The position numbers and the translations under genes were made by a program. A stretch of 11,969 bases of DNA. It comes from JABFXC01 sp035551575. GTDB lineage: Bacteria; Gemmatimonadota; Gemmatimonadetes; Gemmatimonadales; Gemmatimonadaceae. Position 1 is the first letter of the stretch. The number at the start of each line of letters is the position of its first letter. The notes beneath the pieces are model-generated. The model had not been told where the DNA came from, did not search any database, and was given only the letters and a program-made list of their open reading frames with translations. The DNA lies in contig DASZNJ010000108.1 of assembly GCA_035551575.1 (NCBI GenBank), positions 1 through 11,969 of the forward strand, in the 5' to 3' direction. Below are positions 1 to 6,969 of the stretch, one piece after another.

Positions 1-1
1 T

Positions 2-73
2 ATGGCGCGGCCGCCGGTCGGGCGACACTTTGCCTCTCCCCGGTCCGGTATGACACTCGCCGACTTCCAGTGA
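2..73 (+). CDS. possible C-terminal tail of an upstream gene (partial)
   Basis: Frame 2 is open from the left window edge to a TGA at 71-73. The last codons read T-L-A-D-F-Q-stop. The TGA overlaps the GTG start of the next gene as GTGA (70-73), the same four-base overlap seen between the two histidine kinases at 1992-1995. That repeated junction is the main reason to suspect a real upstream gene. Only about 23 codons are visible, so no function can be assigned; the apparent ATGs at 2 and 50 need not be starts. It could equally be non-coding leader, since frame 1 is also open here. Confidence 0.35.
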   Translation: MARPPVGRHFASPRSGMTLADFQ

Positions 74-1995
74 CTGAACGCGACATCGCCACTCTCCTCC
101 GCGAGGCACTCGAGGCGCGCGACCGGCTCGCCCAGCAGACCCTCGAGATGGAGATGCAGGCGCAGCAGCTGCAGGACCAGGCCTCCGAGATGGAAGCCCA
201 GCAGGCGGAGCTCGAGCAGCAGGCCGAGGAGCTGCAGTCCGCCAACGAAGAGCTCCAGCGCGTGAACGAGCAGCTGCAATCCGCCGAGCGCTTCGTGAGT
301 GGCGTGCTCGCCGCGATTGCCGATCCTTTCGTCGTCCACGATGCGGACTGGCGCTTCCGCTACGTGAACGACGCCGCGGCAAAGGTGTTCTCGCGCGCCG
401 GGCGCGGCGGCCCCTCGCTCGTCGGCAAGGTCCTCTGGGATGTCTATCCGGACATCGTCGGAACCAGCTTCGAGCGGCAGATGCGGCACGCCCGCGAGAC
501 GCAGACCCCGGTCGTCTTCGAAGAGCTGTATCGGCCCGCCGGCACCTGGGCGGAGATCCGCTGCTATCCACTGCCTGACGGCGGGGTCGCCACGCTCTGG
601 AAGGACACGACCGACAGGAAGCGCGCGGAGGAGACGCTGCACTATCTCACGCGCGCGAGCGAGATCCTCTCGTCTTCGCTCGACTACGTGAAGACGGTAC
701 AGTCGGTCGCTGACCTCATCGTTCCCCGCCTCGCCGACTGGTGCGCGGTCGATCTCGCCGACGGTCCCGATCGCGTCAGGCGGATCGCCGTCGCCCATGT
801 CGATCCGGCCAAGGTCGCGTGGGCGCGTGAGTTGAACAAGCGCTATCCGGCCAGGCTCTCCGAGCCGATCGGCCTCGGCAACGTGCTCCGCACGGGGAAG
901 CCCGAGCTGTACGCCGACGTCACCGACGAGATGCTGGTCGCCGGCGCCCGTGACGAAGAGCACCTGCGCATCACTCGCGAGCTCGCGATCAGGGGCGTGA
1001 TCTACGTCCCGATCTTCTCGCGCGGCGAAGTCATCGGCGTCATGACGCTCGTCTCCGCCGAGAGCGGCCGTCGCTACAGCGACGCCGACGTCACCCTCGC
1101 GCAGGAGCTCGCGCGCCGCGCCGGGACCGCGATCGGCAAGGCGCGCCTCTACGAGGAAGCACTCCGTGCCCGCGAGCAGGTCGAGCAGGCACGCGAGGAG
1201 CTCGAGGTCATCAACGAGGAGCTGCAGGAGGCGAACGCCGGGCTCGCAGAGAAGACCGCCCTCGCCGAGCAGCAGCGTCGCGCCGCCGAGGAGGCCAATC
1301 GCGCGAAGGGTCAGTTCCTCGCGCACATGAGCCACGAGCTGCGCACCCCGCTCAACGCGATCGGGGGCTACGCCCAGCTCCTCCAGATCGGCGTCCACGG
1401 ACCCGTGAACCCCGCGCAGGACGAGGCGCTCGAGCGCATCCAGCGCAGCCAGCGCCACCTGCTCGGCCTCATCAACGACGTGCTCAACTTCGCCAAGCTC
1501 GAGGCGGGGCAGGTCGGCTACCACATCACCGTGGTGAAGATCGCCGATTGCGTCTGCGGGCTCGAGCCGCTCGTTGCCCCCCAGCTCGCCGCCAAGTCCC
1601 TGACCTACGAGTGCGTGCCCGTGCCTCCGGAGCTCTCGGCCCGCGCCGATCCCGACAAGCTGCAGCAGATCATGCTCAATCTCCTCTCCAACGCTATCAA
1701 GTTCACCCCGGCCGGCGGGCATGTGCGCGTCTCCGCGCTCGCGCTCGACGACGCGGTGACGATCCTCGTCGCCGACACCGGCATCGGGATCCCCGCCGAT
1801 CGCTTCGATGTGATCTTCGAGCCTTTCGTGCAGCTCGGTCGCTCGACCAGCGGCGGGACCGCGACCGGCCAGGATGGCACCGGCCTTGGCCTCGCCATCA
1901 GTCGCGAGCTGGCCCGGGCGATGGGTGGTGACCTCACCGTTCGCAGCGCCCCGGGCGAAGGCTCGGTCTTCGAGCTCCGCATCCCCCGGGCGTGA
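70..1995 (+). CDS. soluble PAS-GAF sensor histidine kinase
   Basis: Predicted cytoplasmic sensor kinase that autophosphorylates on histidine and would pass the phosphate to a response regulator not visible here. Order: Gln/Glu-rich coiled coil (about residues 20-72), PAS domain (75-185), GAF domain (190-360), second coiled coil (362-412), HisKA with H-box MSHELRTPLN and phospho-acceptor His422, then HATPase_c with N-box Asn541, G1 box DTGIGIP (569-575), F-box FEPF and G2 box GTGLGL (603-608). All ATP-binding boxes look intact. No signal peptide, membrane segment or receiver domain is seen, so the signal is probably intracellular; which ligand binds PAS or GAF cannot be read from the sequence. 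The GTG at 70 was chosen because it overlaps an upstream TGA as GTGA; no clear Shine-Dalgarno is present and the frame is open to the window edge, so a longer N-terminus is possible. The stop overlaps the next kinase's GTG by four bases, implying translational coupling. Confidence 0.93.
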   Translation: MTERDIATLLREALEARDRLAQQTLEMEMQAQQLQDQASEMEAQQAELEQQAEELQSANEELQRVNEQLQSAERFVSGVLAAIADPFVVHDADWRFRYVNDAAAKVFSRAGRGGPSLVGKVLWDVYPDIVGTSFERQMRHARETQTPVVFEELYRPAGTWAEIRCYPLPDGGVATLWKDTTDRKRAEETLHYLTRASEILSSSLDYVKTVQSVADLIVPRLADWCAVDLADGPDRVRRIAVAHVDPAKVAWARELNKRYPARLSEPIGLGNVLRTGKPELYADVTDEMLVAGARDEEHLRITRELAIRGVIYVPIFSRGEVIGVMTLVSAESGRRYSDADVTLAQELARRAGTAIGKARLYEEALRAREQVEQAREELEVINEELQEANAGLAEKTALAEQQRRAAEEANRAKGQFLAHMSHELRTPLNAIGGYAQLLQIGVHGPVNPAQDEALERIQRSQRHLLGLINDVLNFAKLEAGQVGYHITVVKIADCVCGLEPLVAPQLAAKSLTYECVPVPPELSARADPDKLQQIMLNLLSNAIKFTPAGGHVRVSALALDDAVTILVADTGIGIPADRFDVIFEPFVQLGRSTSGGTATGQDGTGLGLAISRELARAMGGDLTVRSAPGEGSVFELRIPRA

Positions 1996-3707
1996 CCTCG
2001 GCCCCCGACCGCGCCGCGCCATCGTTAGGCAGCAGCGCCACCGACCTCGCCCGGGCGCTGTTCGACCAGTCCCCGTTCAGCAGCGTGCTCTATGACGCGG
2101 GCGGCCGCGTCATCGCCCTCAACACCGCGTTCACCGAGCTGTGGGGGGCGCGCCTCGAGGACGTCCCGCCCGGCTACAGCGTCCTCACCGATCCGCAGCT
2201 CGAGAAGCAGGGGATCATTCCCGTCATCCGCCGCGCCTTCGCCGGCGAAGCGGTGAACACGCCGCCGGTTCGCTACGACATGTCGGAGGCGGCGTCCACC
2301 GGAAAGGGACGGACCGTCTGGACCGAGGCCCACTTCTACGCGATCCGCGACGCCGGCGGGACCGTCACGCACGTTGTCCTCACCCACGTCGACATCACGG
2401 CGCGCATGACCGCCGAGCTTGCGCTCCGCGATGCGGTCGATGCCGAGCGCGCGGCGCGTGAGGTCGCCGAACGCACCGTCGGCCGCCTTGCCGCGCTGCA
2501 GCGCGGCACCGCCGAGCTCTCCGGCGCGCTCACTCCCGCCGACGTCGCCGCGGTGATCGTCCGCTCCGCACTCCCCGCGCTCGGCGCCACGCGGTTCTTC
2601 CTCGCCCTGCTCGACGCGAATCAGAAGGTGCTCGAGATCGTCGGGGCCGCCGGCTACTCCCCCGCGCTGCTCGAGCGCTACCGCTCCATTCCGCTCGAGA
2701 CCACGTTCCCCCTCTGCGACGCGGTGCGCGCCGGCGCGCCCATCTTCCTCTCCTCCGCCGCTGCGCGCGCCGTGCGCTATCCGCACCTCGCCGATCTCCG
2801 CGCCGAGAACGGGGCCGGGGCGATGGCGGCGCTGCCGCTCCGCGGCAACGACGCGATCATCGGCGCGCTCGGCTTCAGCTGGGCCGGGGATCGCGACGCC
2901 TTTTCCGTCGAGGACATCGCGTTTCTCGATGTGCTCGCGCAGCAGTGCGGCCAGGCGCTCGAGCGCGCGCGGCTTTACGACGAGGAGCGGCGCGCCCGCG
3001 CCGAGGCCGAGGCGGCGAACCGCGCGAAGGGCGATTTCCTCGCCGCGATGAGCCACGAGCTGCGAACGCCGTTGAACGGCATCGGCGGCTACGTCGACCT
3101 CCTCGACATGGGGCTGCGCGGTCCGATCAACGACGCGCAGCGCGCCGACCTGGACAGGATCCGCCGCAACCAGCAGCACCTGCTCCTCCTCATCGAGGAC
3201 GTGCTCTCCTTCGCGCGCGTCGAGGCGGGGCACCTCGAGGTCGAGGACGAGCCCGTCGCGATCGACGAGACGCTGCGCTCGCTCGAGGCGATGGTCTTTC
3301 CCGAGGTCGCACTCAAGGGTGTGCGCTTCCTCTACGAGCCGTGCGACCCGGCGCTGCGCGTGCGTGGCGATCGCGCTCGCATCGTGCAGATCGGCGCGAA
3401 CCTGCTCGCCAACGCGATCAAGGCGACCCCCGCCGGCGGCCGCATCGTCCTCTCCGCCGCGGGCGACGACGAGCAGGTGCGCATCCGCGTCGCCGACACC
3501 GGGGTCGGCATCCCCGCGGACAAGCTCGATGCGATCTTCTTCCCCTTCACGCAGCTCGGCCGCTCGCTGAACAACCCCCGCTCCGGCGCCGGGCTCGGGC
3601 TCTCCATCTCGCGCGGCCTGGCGGCGGCGATGGGAGGCTCGCTCACCGTCGAGAGCACCGAGGGCGCGGGATCGGCCTTCACCCTCACCCTCCGCCGCGA
3701 CCGTTAG
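1992..3707 (+). CDS. soluble PAS-GAF sensor histidine kinase, paralogue of the preceding gene
   Basis: Second kinase of a tandem pair. Order: PAS domain (about residues 20-145), linker helix (140-165), GAF domain (165-330), short helix, HisKA with H-box MSHELRTPLN and phospho-acceptor His355, HATPase_c with N-box Asn474, G1 box DTGVGIP (502-508), F-box FFPF and G2 box GAGLGL (532-537). It lacks the long N-terminal coiled coil of its neighbour but shares the architecture and a distinctive stretch from ANRAKG through the H-box to a GGY motif, so the two likely arose by duplication. No membrane segment, signal peptide or receiver domain is seen. The GTG start is inferred from the GTGA overlap with the upstream stop; the first codons are weakly constrained. 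One oddity is Ala-Thr in the N-box (ANAIKATP) where Phe-Thr is usual. Codon 12 is a rare TTA inside CGTTAGGC, and the TAG stop lies in a second copy of the octamer. Confidence 0.93.
   Translation: MTSAPDRAAPSLGSSATDLARALFDQSPFSSVLYDAGGRVIALNTAFTELWGARLEDVPPGYSVLTDPQLEKQGIIPVIRRAFAGEAVNTPPVRYDMSEAASTGKGRTVWTEAHFYAIRDAGGTVTHVVLTHVDITARMTAELALRDAVDAERAAREVAERTVGRLAALQRGTAELSGALTPADVAAVIVRSALPALGATRFFLALLDANQKVLEIVGAAGYSPALLERYRSIPLETTFPLCDAVRAGAPIFLSSAAARAVRYPHLADLRAENGAGAMAALPLRGNDAIIGALGFSWAGDRDAFSVEDIAFLDVLAQQCGQALERARLYDEERRARAEAEAANRAKGDFLAAMSHELRTPLNGIGGYVDLLDMGLRGPINDAQRADLDRIRRNQQHLLLLIEDVLSFARVEAGHLEVEDEPVAIDETLRSLEAMVFPEVALKGVRFLYEPCDPALRVRGDRARIVQIGANLLANAIKATPAGGRIVLSAAGDDEQVRIRVADTGVGIPADKLDAIFFPFTQLGRSLNNPRSGAGLGLSISRGLAAAMGGSLTVESTEGAGSAFTLTLRRDR
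2023..2030 (+). repeat. CGTTAGGC octamer, copy 1
   Basis: Reads TCG-TTA-GGC in frame near the start of the second histidine kinase (Ser-Leu12-Gly) and is followed by AG. Confidence 0.6.
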
Positions 3708-3709
3708 GC
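3702..3709 (+). repeat. CGTTAGGC octamer, copy 2
   Basis: Covers the end of the second histidine kinase: CGT (last Arg) and the TAG stop lie within the octamer; followed by AG as in copy 1. Confidence 0.6.
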
Positions 3710-3820
3710 AGCGGCCGCGCCGATCATGCCCGAGCTCCCCGACACTCCACGCGACGCAGGACTGGCCCCGTTCGACCGACGGGGTGGACTGATCGCCGCT
3801 CGAAACGCGTGGCCGCGCTC

Positions 3821-3850
3821 TTGCGGGGAACACGACGTGTTTCGCGTATC
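3821..3850 (+). promoter_or_regulatory. candidate promoter/operator with 13-base palindrome
   Basis: AACACG-A-CGTGTT at 3829-3841 is a perfect palindrome with six-base arms around one central base, the size of a site for a dimeric regulator. It lies between a weak -35-like TTGCGG (3821-3826) and a poor -10-like CGTATC (3845-3850), about 30 bases before the small gene at 3880. The promoter elements are weak; the palindrome is the firmer observation. Confidence 0.3.
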
Positions 3851-3879
3851 TCCAGCAATCGCCCGCTGACGGGCGCCAG

Positions 3880-4098
3880 ATGACGACCAATGCGACCGGG
3901 GCCGGCAACGCCCTGGTGATCAACCTCGAGCATGAGCGGTGGCGCGTCTACGAGCTCCCACCCGCTTCGTACGACCGTCGCGGCGGCAATACTCTCGTCT
4001 TCGAGACCGAGGGTGTCATCAGGCGAGTCCGAAACTTTCCCGATAACTGGCGTGAGCTCTCCCCCGAGGCCCTGCTCGCCCTGAGCTGGAAGGCCTAG
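3880..4098 (+). CDS. small unrecognised protein, 72 aa
   Basis: I do not recognise a named family. The protein starts at ATG 3880 with only a weak GGGCG-like upstream sequence. It has a Thr/Ala/Gly-rich start, then alternating hydrophobic and charged residues that look like beta strands (NALVINLE, RWRVYELPP, NTLVFETEG), then RRVRNFP and an apparent C-terminal helix, SPEALLALSW, ending in KA. It has no cysteines, no signal peptide and no membrane segment, so it is probably a small cytoplasmic alpha/beta fold. Amino-acid composition looks like a genuine protein rather than the Arg/Ala-rich shadow frames around it. It lies 172 bases after the kinase pair in the same direction and is followed at once by an intrinsic terminator, so it may be its own short transcript or the last gene of the kinase operon. 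A partner role to the kinases is only a guess from position. Confidence 0.7.
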   Translation: MTTNATGAGNALVINLEHERWRVYELPPASYDRRGGNTLVFETEGVIRRVRNFPDNWRELSPEALLALSWKA

Positions 4099-4113
4099 CG
4101 GCGGTCTGTTTTG

Positions 4114-4132
4114 GTGCCGTAAGGCACTTTTT
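4114..4132 (+). terminator. intrinsic terminator after the small gene
   Basis: GTGCC (4114-4118), loop GTAA (4119-4122), GGCAC (4123-4127), then TTTTT (4128-4132). A five-pair stem closed by a GNRA-type tetraloop and followed by five Ts is a compact textbook rho-independent terminator. It begins 15 bases after the stop at 4098 and ends 35 bases before the next start codon, leaving little space for a separate promoter for the GGDEF-EAL gene. Confidence 0.75.
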
Positions 4133-4167
4133 CGTGGCGTCCGGGCCGGATCGCTCGTCCAAGGACG

Positions 4168-6012
4168 ATGCCTTCCAAACCGCCAACCCAGCTTCTCGAC
4201 AGCGCCAAGGGCGGCGGTGCCCGGGGCGTCCCGCGAGAGGCTGGGGCCCTCTGGGAAGCGTCCCTCGAGCACGCGACCCGGCTCATCGCCGCCGCGATCG
4301 GCCGCTGCCCCGACCAGGGCGACAGTCGTCAGAAGCGATCGACCGCCCCAGCCGCGAACGAGCCTGCGATCCAGCTCTTCGTGCTTCCACCGTCGAGCGA
4401 CGCCTACATGTCGTTCTGCTCGGACGTCCACGCGAACGACTCGGATGGGAGCTCCTTCGCCAAGTCGGCTGGCGACATCGGCGGCGCCGCCTATGCGGCG
4501 GTTCCCCTCATCCGCAGCGAGGATCCGTCCGTGCCGCGCGCGGGGGGACAGGCCGCGGTCGGCACCCTTCTCGTCGTCCTCGACGAGCCGCATCCGTGGA
4601 GCAAGGCCGATGAGGCCCTGCTCCGCGACGTCGCCGCCCTCCTCGCGATCGATCTCGAGCTTCACCAGGACCTCTCCGATCACCTGATCGCCGAAGAGGA
4701 GTTGCAGGAGCGGGCACTTCGCGACCCGCTGACCGGGGTTCCGAACAGCACGCTCTTCCTCGACCGTCTCGCCCACGCCATCGAGCGCGGCCGCCGCCAC
4801 AAGGACTTCCGCTTCGCCGTCCTCGCGCTCGATCTCGATCGCTTCCAGTCGATCAACAACAGCCTCGGGCGCGATGCCGGCAACGAAGTGCTGACCGTGG
4901 TCGCCCGTCGCCTCGAGTCCTGCGTCCGCGGCGAGGACATGATTGCCCGCAGCGGTGGCGACGAGTTCGCGATCCTCCTCGAGAGCCTTTCCGATGACAG
5001 CGACGGCAGCCGCGTCGCCGAGCGCATGCAGCAGGCGATCGCCGCGCCGATCGAGACGAGCGACGGAGAGGTCTACACCTCGGCGAGCATCGGGATCGTG
5101 CTCAGCTCGTCGGGGCTGACGACCCCGGCGAAGATGCTCCAGGAAGCGGGGATCGCGATGTCCCGGGCCAAGCACGCGGGACGCAACCGCCACGAGATGT
5201 TCGACAGCGCGATGCACGCGCGCGCGCTCGCCCGGTTGCGGATGGAAACCGATCTCCGCCACGCCGTCGAGCGCTCCGAGTTCGAGCTCTACTACCAGCC
5301 GCTGGTGACGCTCCAGTCGGGACGCATTACCGAGCTCGAAGCGCTGCTCCGCTGGCGGCACCCGCAGCGCGGGCTGATCCCCCCCCTCGACTTCATTCCC
5401 CTCGCCGAGGAGACGGGGTTGATCGTGCCGATCGGCCAGTGGGTGCTCGCCCGCGCCTGCGCCGACATGGTGCGCTGGCAGCAGCGCTTCCCGCGCACCG
5501 CTCCGCTCGCGATCAGCGTCAATCTCTCGCCGCGCCAGTTCGCGCAGCCGAACTTCGTCGGCATCGTCGCCGCCACCGTTGCCGCCGCCGGCCTCGACCC
5601 GCATACCCTCAAGCTCGAGATCACCGAGAGCTTCGCGATCGCCGAGCCGGCACGCACCCGGGAGCTGCTCAGCGAGCTGCGCGCGCTGGGGATCCAGATC
5701 TACCTCGACGACTTCGGCACCGGCTACTCCTCGCTCGGCTACCTGCACCAGCTGCCACTCGACGGCATCAAGATCGATCGCAGCTTCGTCATGCAGATGG
5801 AGAGCGGCCCGCTCTACCGGCAGCTCGTCAACACGGTGCGCGACCTGGCGATGAACATCGGCGTCGTCGCCATCGCCGAGGGAGTGGAGAACGAGAGCCA
5901 GCTGGCGACGCTCCGCGAGATGGGCTGCTCCTCGGCGCAGGGCTACTTCTTCTCGCGTCCCGTCCCGGTGTCGGAGATCGAGGTCCTGCTCGGGAACGAC
6001 CCGCGCTGGTAA
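4168..6012 (+). CDS. GGDEF-EAL cyclic-di-GMP turnover protein with N-terminal GAF-like region
   Basis: Predicted cytoplasmic enzyme controlling cyclic-di-GMP. Residues 1-175 are a GAF-like or degenerate sensor region ending in a helical linker; the GAF call is tentative. The GGDEF domain (about 180-345) has metal-binding Asp222, Asn230, the signature GGDEF at 263-267 and an inhibitory I-site RGED (254-257) exactly five residues before it. However, the usual GHxxGD reads GRDAGN: Arg235 replaces His and Asn239 replaces the Asp that contacts guanine (Asp344 in PleD). The EAL domain (358-605) keeps the phosphodiesterase set: EAL 391-393, Asn452, Glu484, DDFGTGYSS (514-522), Lys535, Glu571 and Gln591. 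The likeliest reading is an active phosphodiesterase with a GGDEF half that is weak or regulatory. No membrane segments are seen. ATG 4168 is the first start; AAGGA (4161-4165) sits only two bases before it, too close for a normal ribosome site, and no other nearby in-frame start is better. Confidence 0.93.
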   Translation: MPSKPPTQLLDSAKGGGARGVPREAGALWEASLEHATRLIAAAIGRCPDQGDSRQKRSTAPAANEPAIQLFVLPPSSDAYMSFCSDVHANDSDGSSFAKSAGDIGGAAYAAVPLIRSEDPSVPRAGGQAAVGTLLVVLDEPHPWSKADEALLRDVAALLAIDLELHQDLSDHLIAEEELQERALRDPLTGVPNSTLFLDRLAHAIERGRRHKDFRFAVLALDLDRFQSINNSLGRDAGNEVLTVVARRLESCVRGEDMIARSGGDEFAILLESLSDDSDGSRVAERMQQAIAAPIETSDGEVYTSASIGIVLSSSGLTTPAKMLQEAGIAMSRAKHAGRNRHEMFDSAMHARALARLRMETDLRHAVERSEFELYYQPLVTLQSGRITELEALLRWRHPQRGLIPPLDFIPLAEETGLIVPIGQWVLARACADMVRWQQRFPRTAPLAISVNLSPRQFAQPNFVGIVAATVAAAGLDPHTLKLEITESFAIAEPARTRELLSELRALGIQIYLDDFGTGYSSLGYLHQLPLDGIKIDRSFVMQMESGPLYRQLVNTVRDLAMNIGVVAIAEGVENESQLATLREMGCSSAQGYFFSRPVPVSEIEVLLGNDPRW

Positions 6013-6017
6013 GGGCA

Positions 6018-6116
6018 GGGGTGTCAGGGGCCGAGAGGGTGTCAGGGCTCAGGGGTCAGCAACCGCCTGAAGCGCCGGGTCCTCTCGCTGTGCCTGACAC
6101 CTGACACCTGACCCCC
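6018..6116. repeat. iterated CCTGACA repeat with mirror copies, between convergent genes
   Basis: Right side: CCTGACA at 6093-6099 and 6100-6106, then CCTGACC at 6107-6113, a seven-base tandem unit. Left side: the reverse complement GTGTCAGG at 6021-6028 and 6039-6046, plus GGGTCAG at 6053-6059. GTGTCAGG 6021-6028 can pair with CCTGACAC 6093-6100, and CGAGAGG 6032-6038 with CCTCTCG 6081-6087, giving a nested stem. It lies between the convergent GGDEF-EAL and msrB stops and could act as a bidirectional transcript end, although it lacks a T-run on either strand. Confidence 0.6.
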
Positions 6117-6142
6117 TGCAGTTCGTCGCCCGTCAGGCAGCT

Positions 6143-6727
6143 CTACTTCTTCGCCCCGCCCTTGAACAGCGCCGCGTACTTCCCGTACCCCTCGGCCTCG
6201 AGCTGCGCGACGGGAATGAAGCGCATCGCCGCGGAGTTCATGCAGTAGCGCAGCCCCGTCGGCGCCGGCCCGTCCGCAAAGACGTGCCCGAGGTGCGAGT
6301 TCGCCGCCCTGGAGCGGACCTCGGTGCGTTCCATCCCGAGCGTGCGATCCGATCCTGTCCTGATGTTCCCCGGCTCGAGCGGCCTCGTGAAGCTCGGCCA
6401 CCCGGTCCCGGAGTCGAACTTGTCGAGTGAGCTGAACAGCACCTCGCCCGAGACGACGTCGACGTAGATCCCCGCCTCGTGGTTGTTCCAGTACGCGTTC
6501 CGGAACGGCCGCTCCGTCGCGTCGCGCTGCGTGACCGCGTACTGCTCCGCGGTCAGCTTCTGCCTGAGCACCGCCTCGCTCGGCTTCACGAATGCGGTCG
6601 GCGCCGCCGCCGGCTTCTGCTTCCCCTGGCTCGTCGAACCCTGTGCGCCAAGGTCTCTGGTCGTCCCGCAGAGCGCCGCGATGACGAGCGCGGCCGCGAT
6701 CGCCCCGATCCCGTGTCTGTTGGTCAT
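6143..6727 (-). CDS. msrB: exported peptide-methionine (R)-S-oxide reductase, single-cysteine zinc-less form
   Basis: Reduces methionine-R-sulfoxide in oxidised proteins; the hydrophobic N-terminus (about residues 7-22) followed by a flexible Ser/Gln/Pro/Ala stretch indicates export to the periplasm. The sequence AALC at 17-20 is not a good lipobox, so signal peptidase I cleavage near residue 29 is more likely than lipidation. The SelR/MsrB domain (about 51-190) shows SGTGWPSF (106-113), SHLGHVF (144-150) and catalytic Cys162 in RYCMNS. The four cysteines of zinc-type MsrB are absent: GIYVDVVSG replaces the first CxxC and EVRSRAANS the second. The resolving cysteine that many members carry in SGCGWPSF is Thr108 here, so Cys162 is the only cysteine of the mature protein. 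The ATG at 6727 has no evident Shine-Dalgarno. The gene is convergent with the GGDEF-EAL gene and divergent from the transpeptidase. Confidence 0.93.
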   Translation of the reverse strand: MTNRHGIGAIAAALVIAALCGTTRDLGAQGSTSQGKQKPAAAPTAFVKPSEAVLRQKLTAEQYAVTQRDATERPFRNAYWNNHEAGIYVDVVSGEVLFSSLDKFDSGTGWPSFTRPLEPGNIRTGSDRTLGMERTEVRSRAANSHLGHVFADGPAPTGLRYCMNSAAMRFIPVAQLEAEGYGKYAALFKGGAKK

Positions 6728-6735
6728 GGTTGTTG

Positions 6736-6760
6736 AAGCCCGGAACGCATGAAAAGTTCC
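6736..6760 (-). promoter_or_regulatory. candidate extracytoplasmic-stress-type promoter for msrB
   Basis: On the minus strand GGAACTT (6760 down to 6754) matches the -35 consensus of sigma-E-like factors. A poor -10-like TTCAAC follows after about 16 bases, at roughly 6737-6732, so transcription would start at or near the ATG at 6727 and the transcript would be almost leaderless, consistent with the missing ribosome site. GGAAC (6742-6746) and GTTCC (6756-6760) also form an inverted repeat. The -35 is good, the -10 poor. Confidence 0.25.
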
Positions 6761-6937
6761 CCCTCGCCCGCCTTCCGGAGGCGCCCTTCGCAGCGGCCGC
6801 TTCTGCTGACAGCTGACGGCGCGCGGCTGAGCAGTACCCCATGGCCCCCACCGGCCGCAGCGGGGTAGGAACGGTTGGTCCCGCTGGCCCGACTCTCGCC
6901 ATGCACCGTTGCGCTCCCTTGTCGTAGCTCGTTCCCG

Positions 6938-6964
6938 CGGGCTGCCCTCCTCGAGCCCGTTTTT
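6938..6964 (+). terminator. terminator-like hairpin just before the transpeptidase start
   Basis: CGGGCT (6938-6943) pairs with AGCCCG (6954-6959) around a ten-base loop and is followed by TTTTT (6960-6964). It ends five bases before the ATG at 6970. No gene on the plus strand ends upstream within this intergenic region, so it is not an obvious gene-end terminator; a leader attenuator or chance hairpin in GC-rich DNA are the alternatives. An overlapping self-complementary CCCGCGGG (6934-6941) offers a competing fold. Confidence 0.4.
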
Positions 6965-6969
6965 ACTGG

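Noticed and set aside
3726..3869. 47-codon frame MPELPDTPRDAG... between the second kinase and the small gene
   Set aside because: The MPELP start recalls Fpg glycosylases but nothing else matches, there is no ribosome site, and it contains the palindrome region; judged chance.
2025..3923. 632-codon open frame on the minus strand across the second histidine kinase
   Set aside because: Its translation is Arg/Gly/Glu/Ala-rich without recognisable motifs, and the plus-strand frame encodes a complete kinase with all motifs; long shadow frames are expected in GC-rich DNA.
3724..5748. 674-codon open frame on the minus strand covering the small gene and most of the GGDEF-EAL gene
   Set aside because: It is a shadow of the GGDEF-EAL codons; low-complexity composition, no domain, and it crosses the clear terminator region.
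6042..6902. 286-codon minus-strand frame overlapping msrB
   Set aside because: It lies in another frame over msrB, whose own frame carries the conserved catalytic motifs and a signal peptide.
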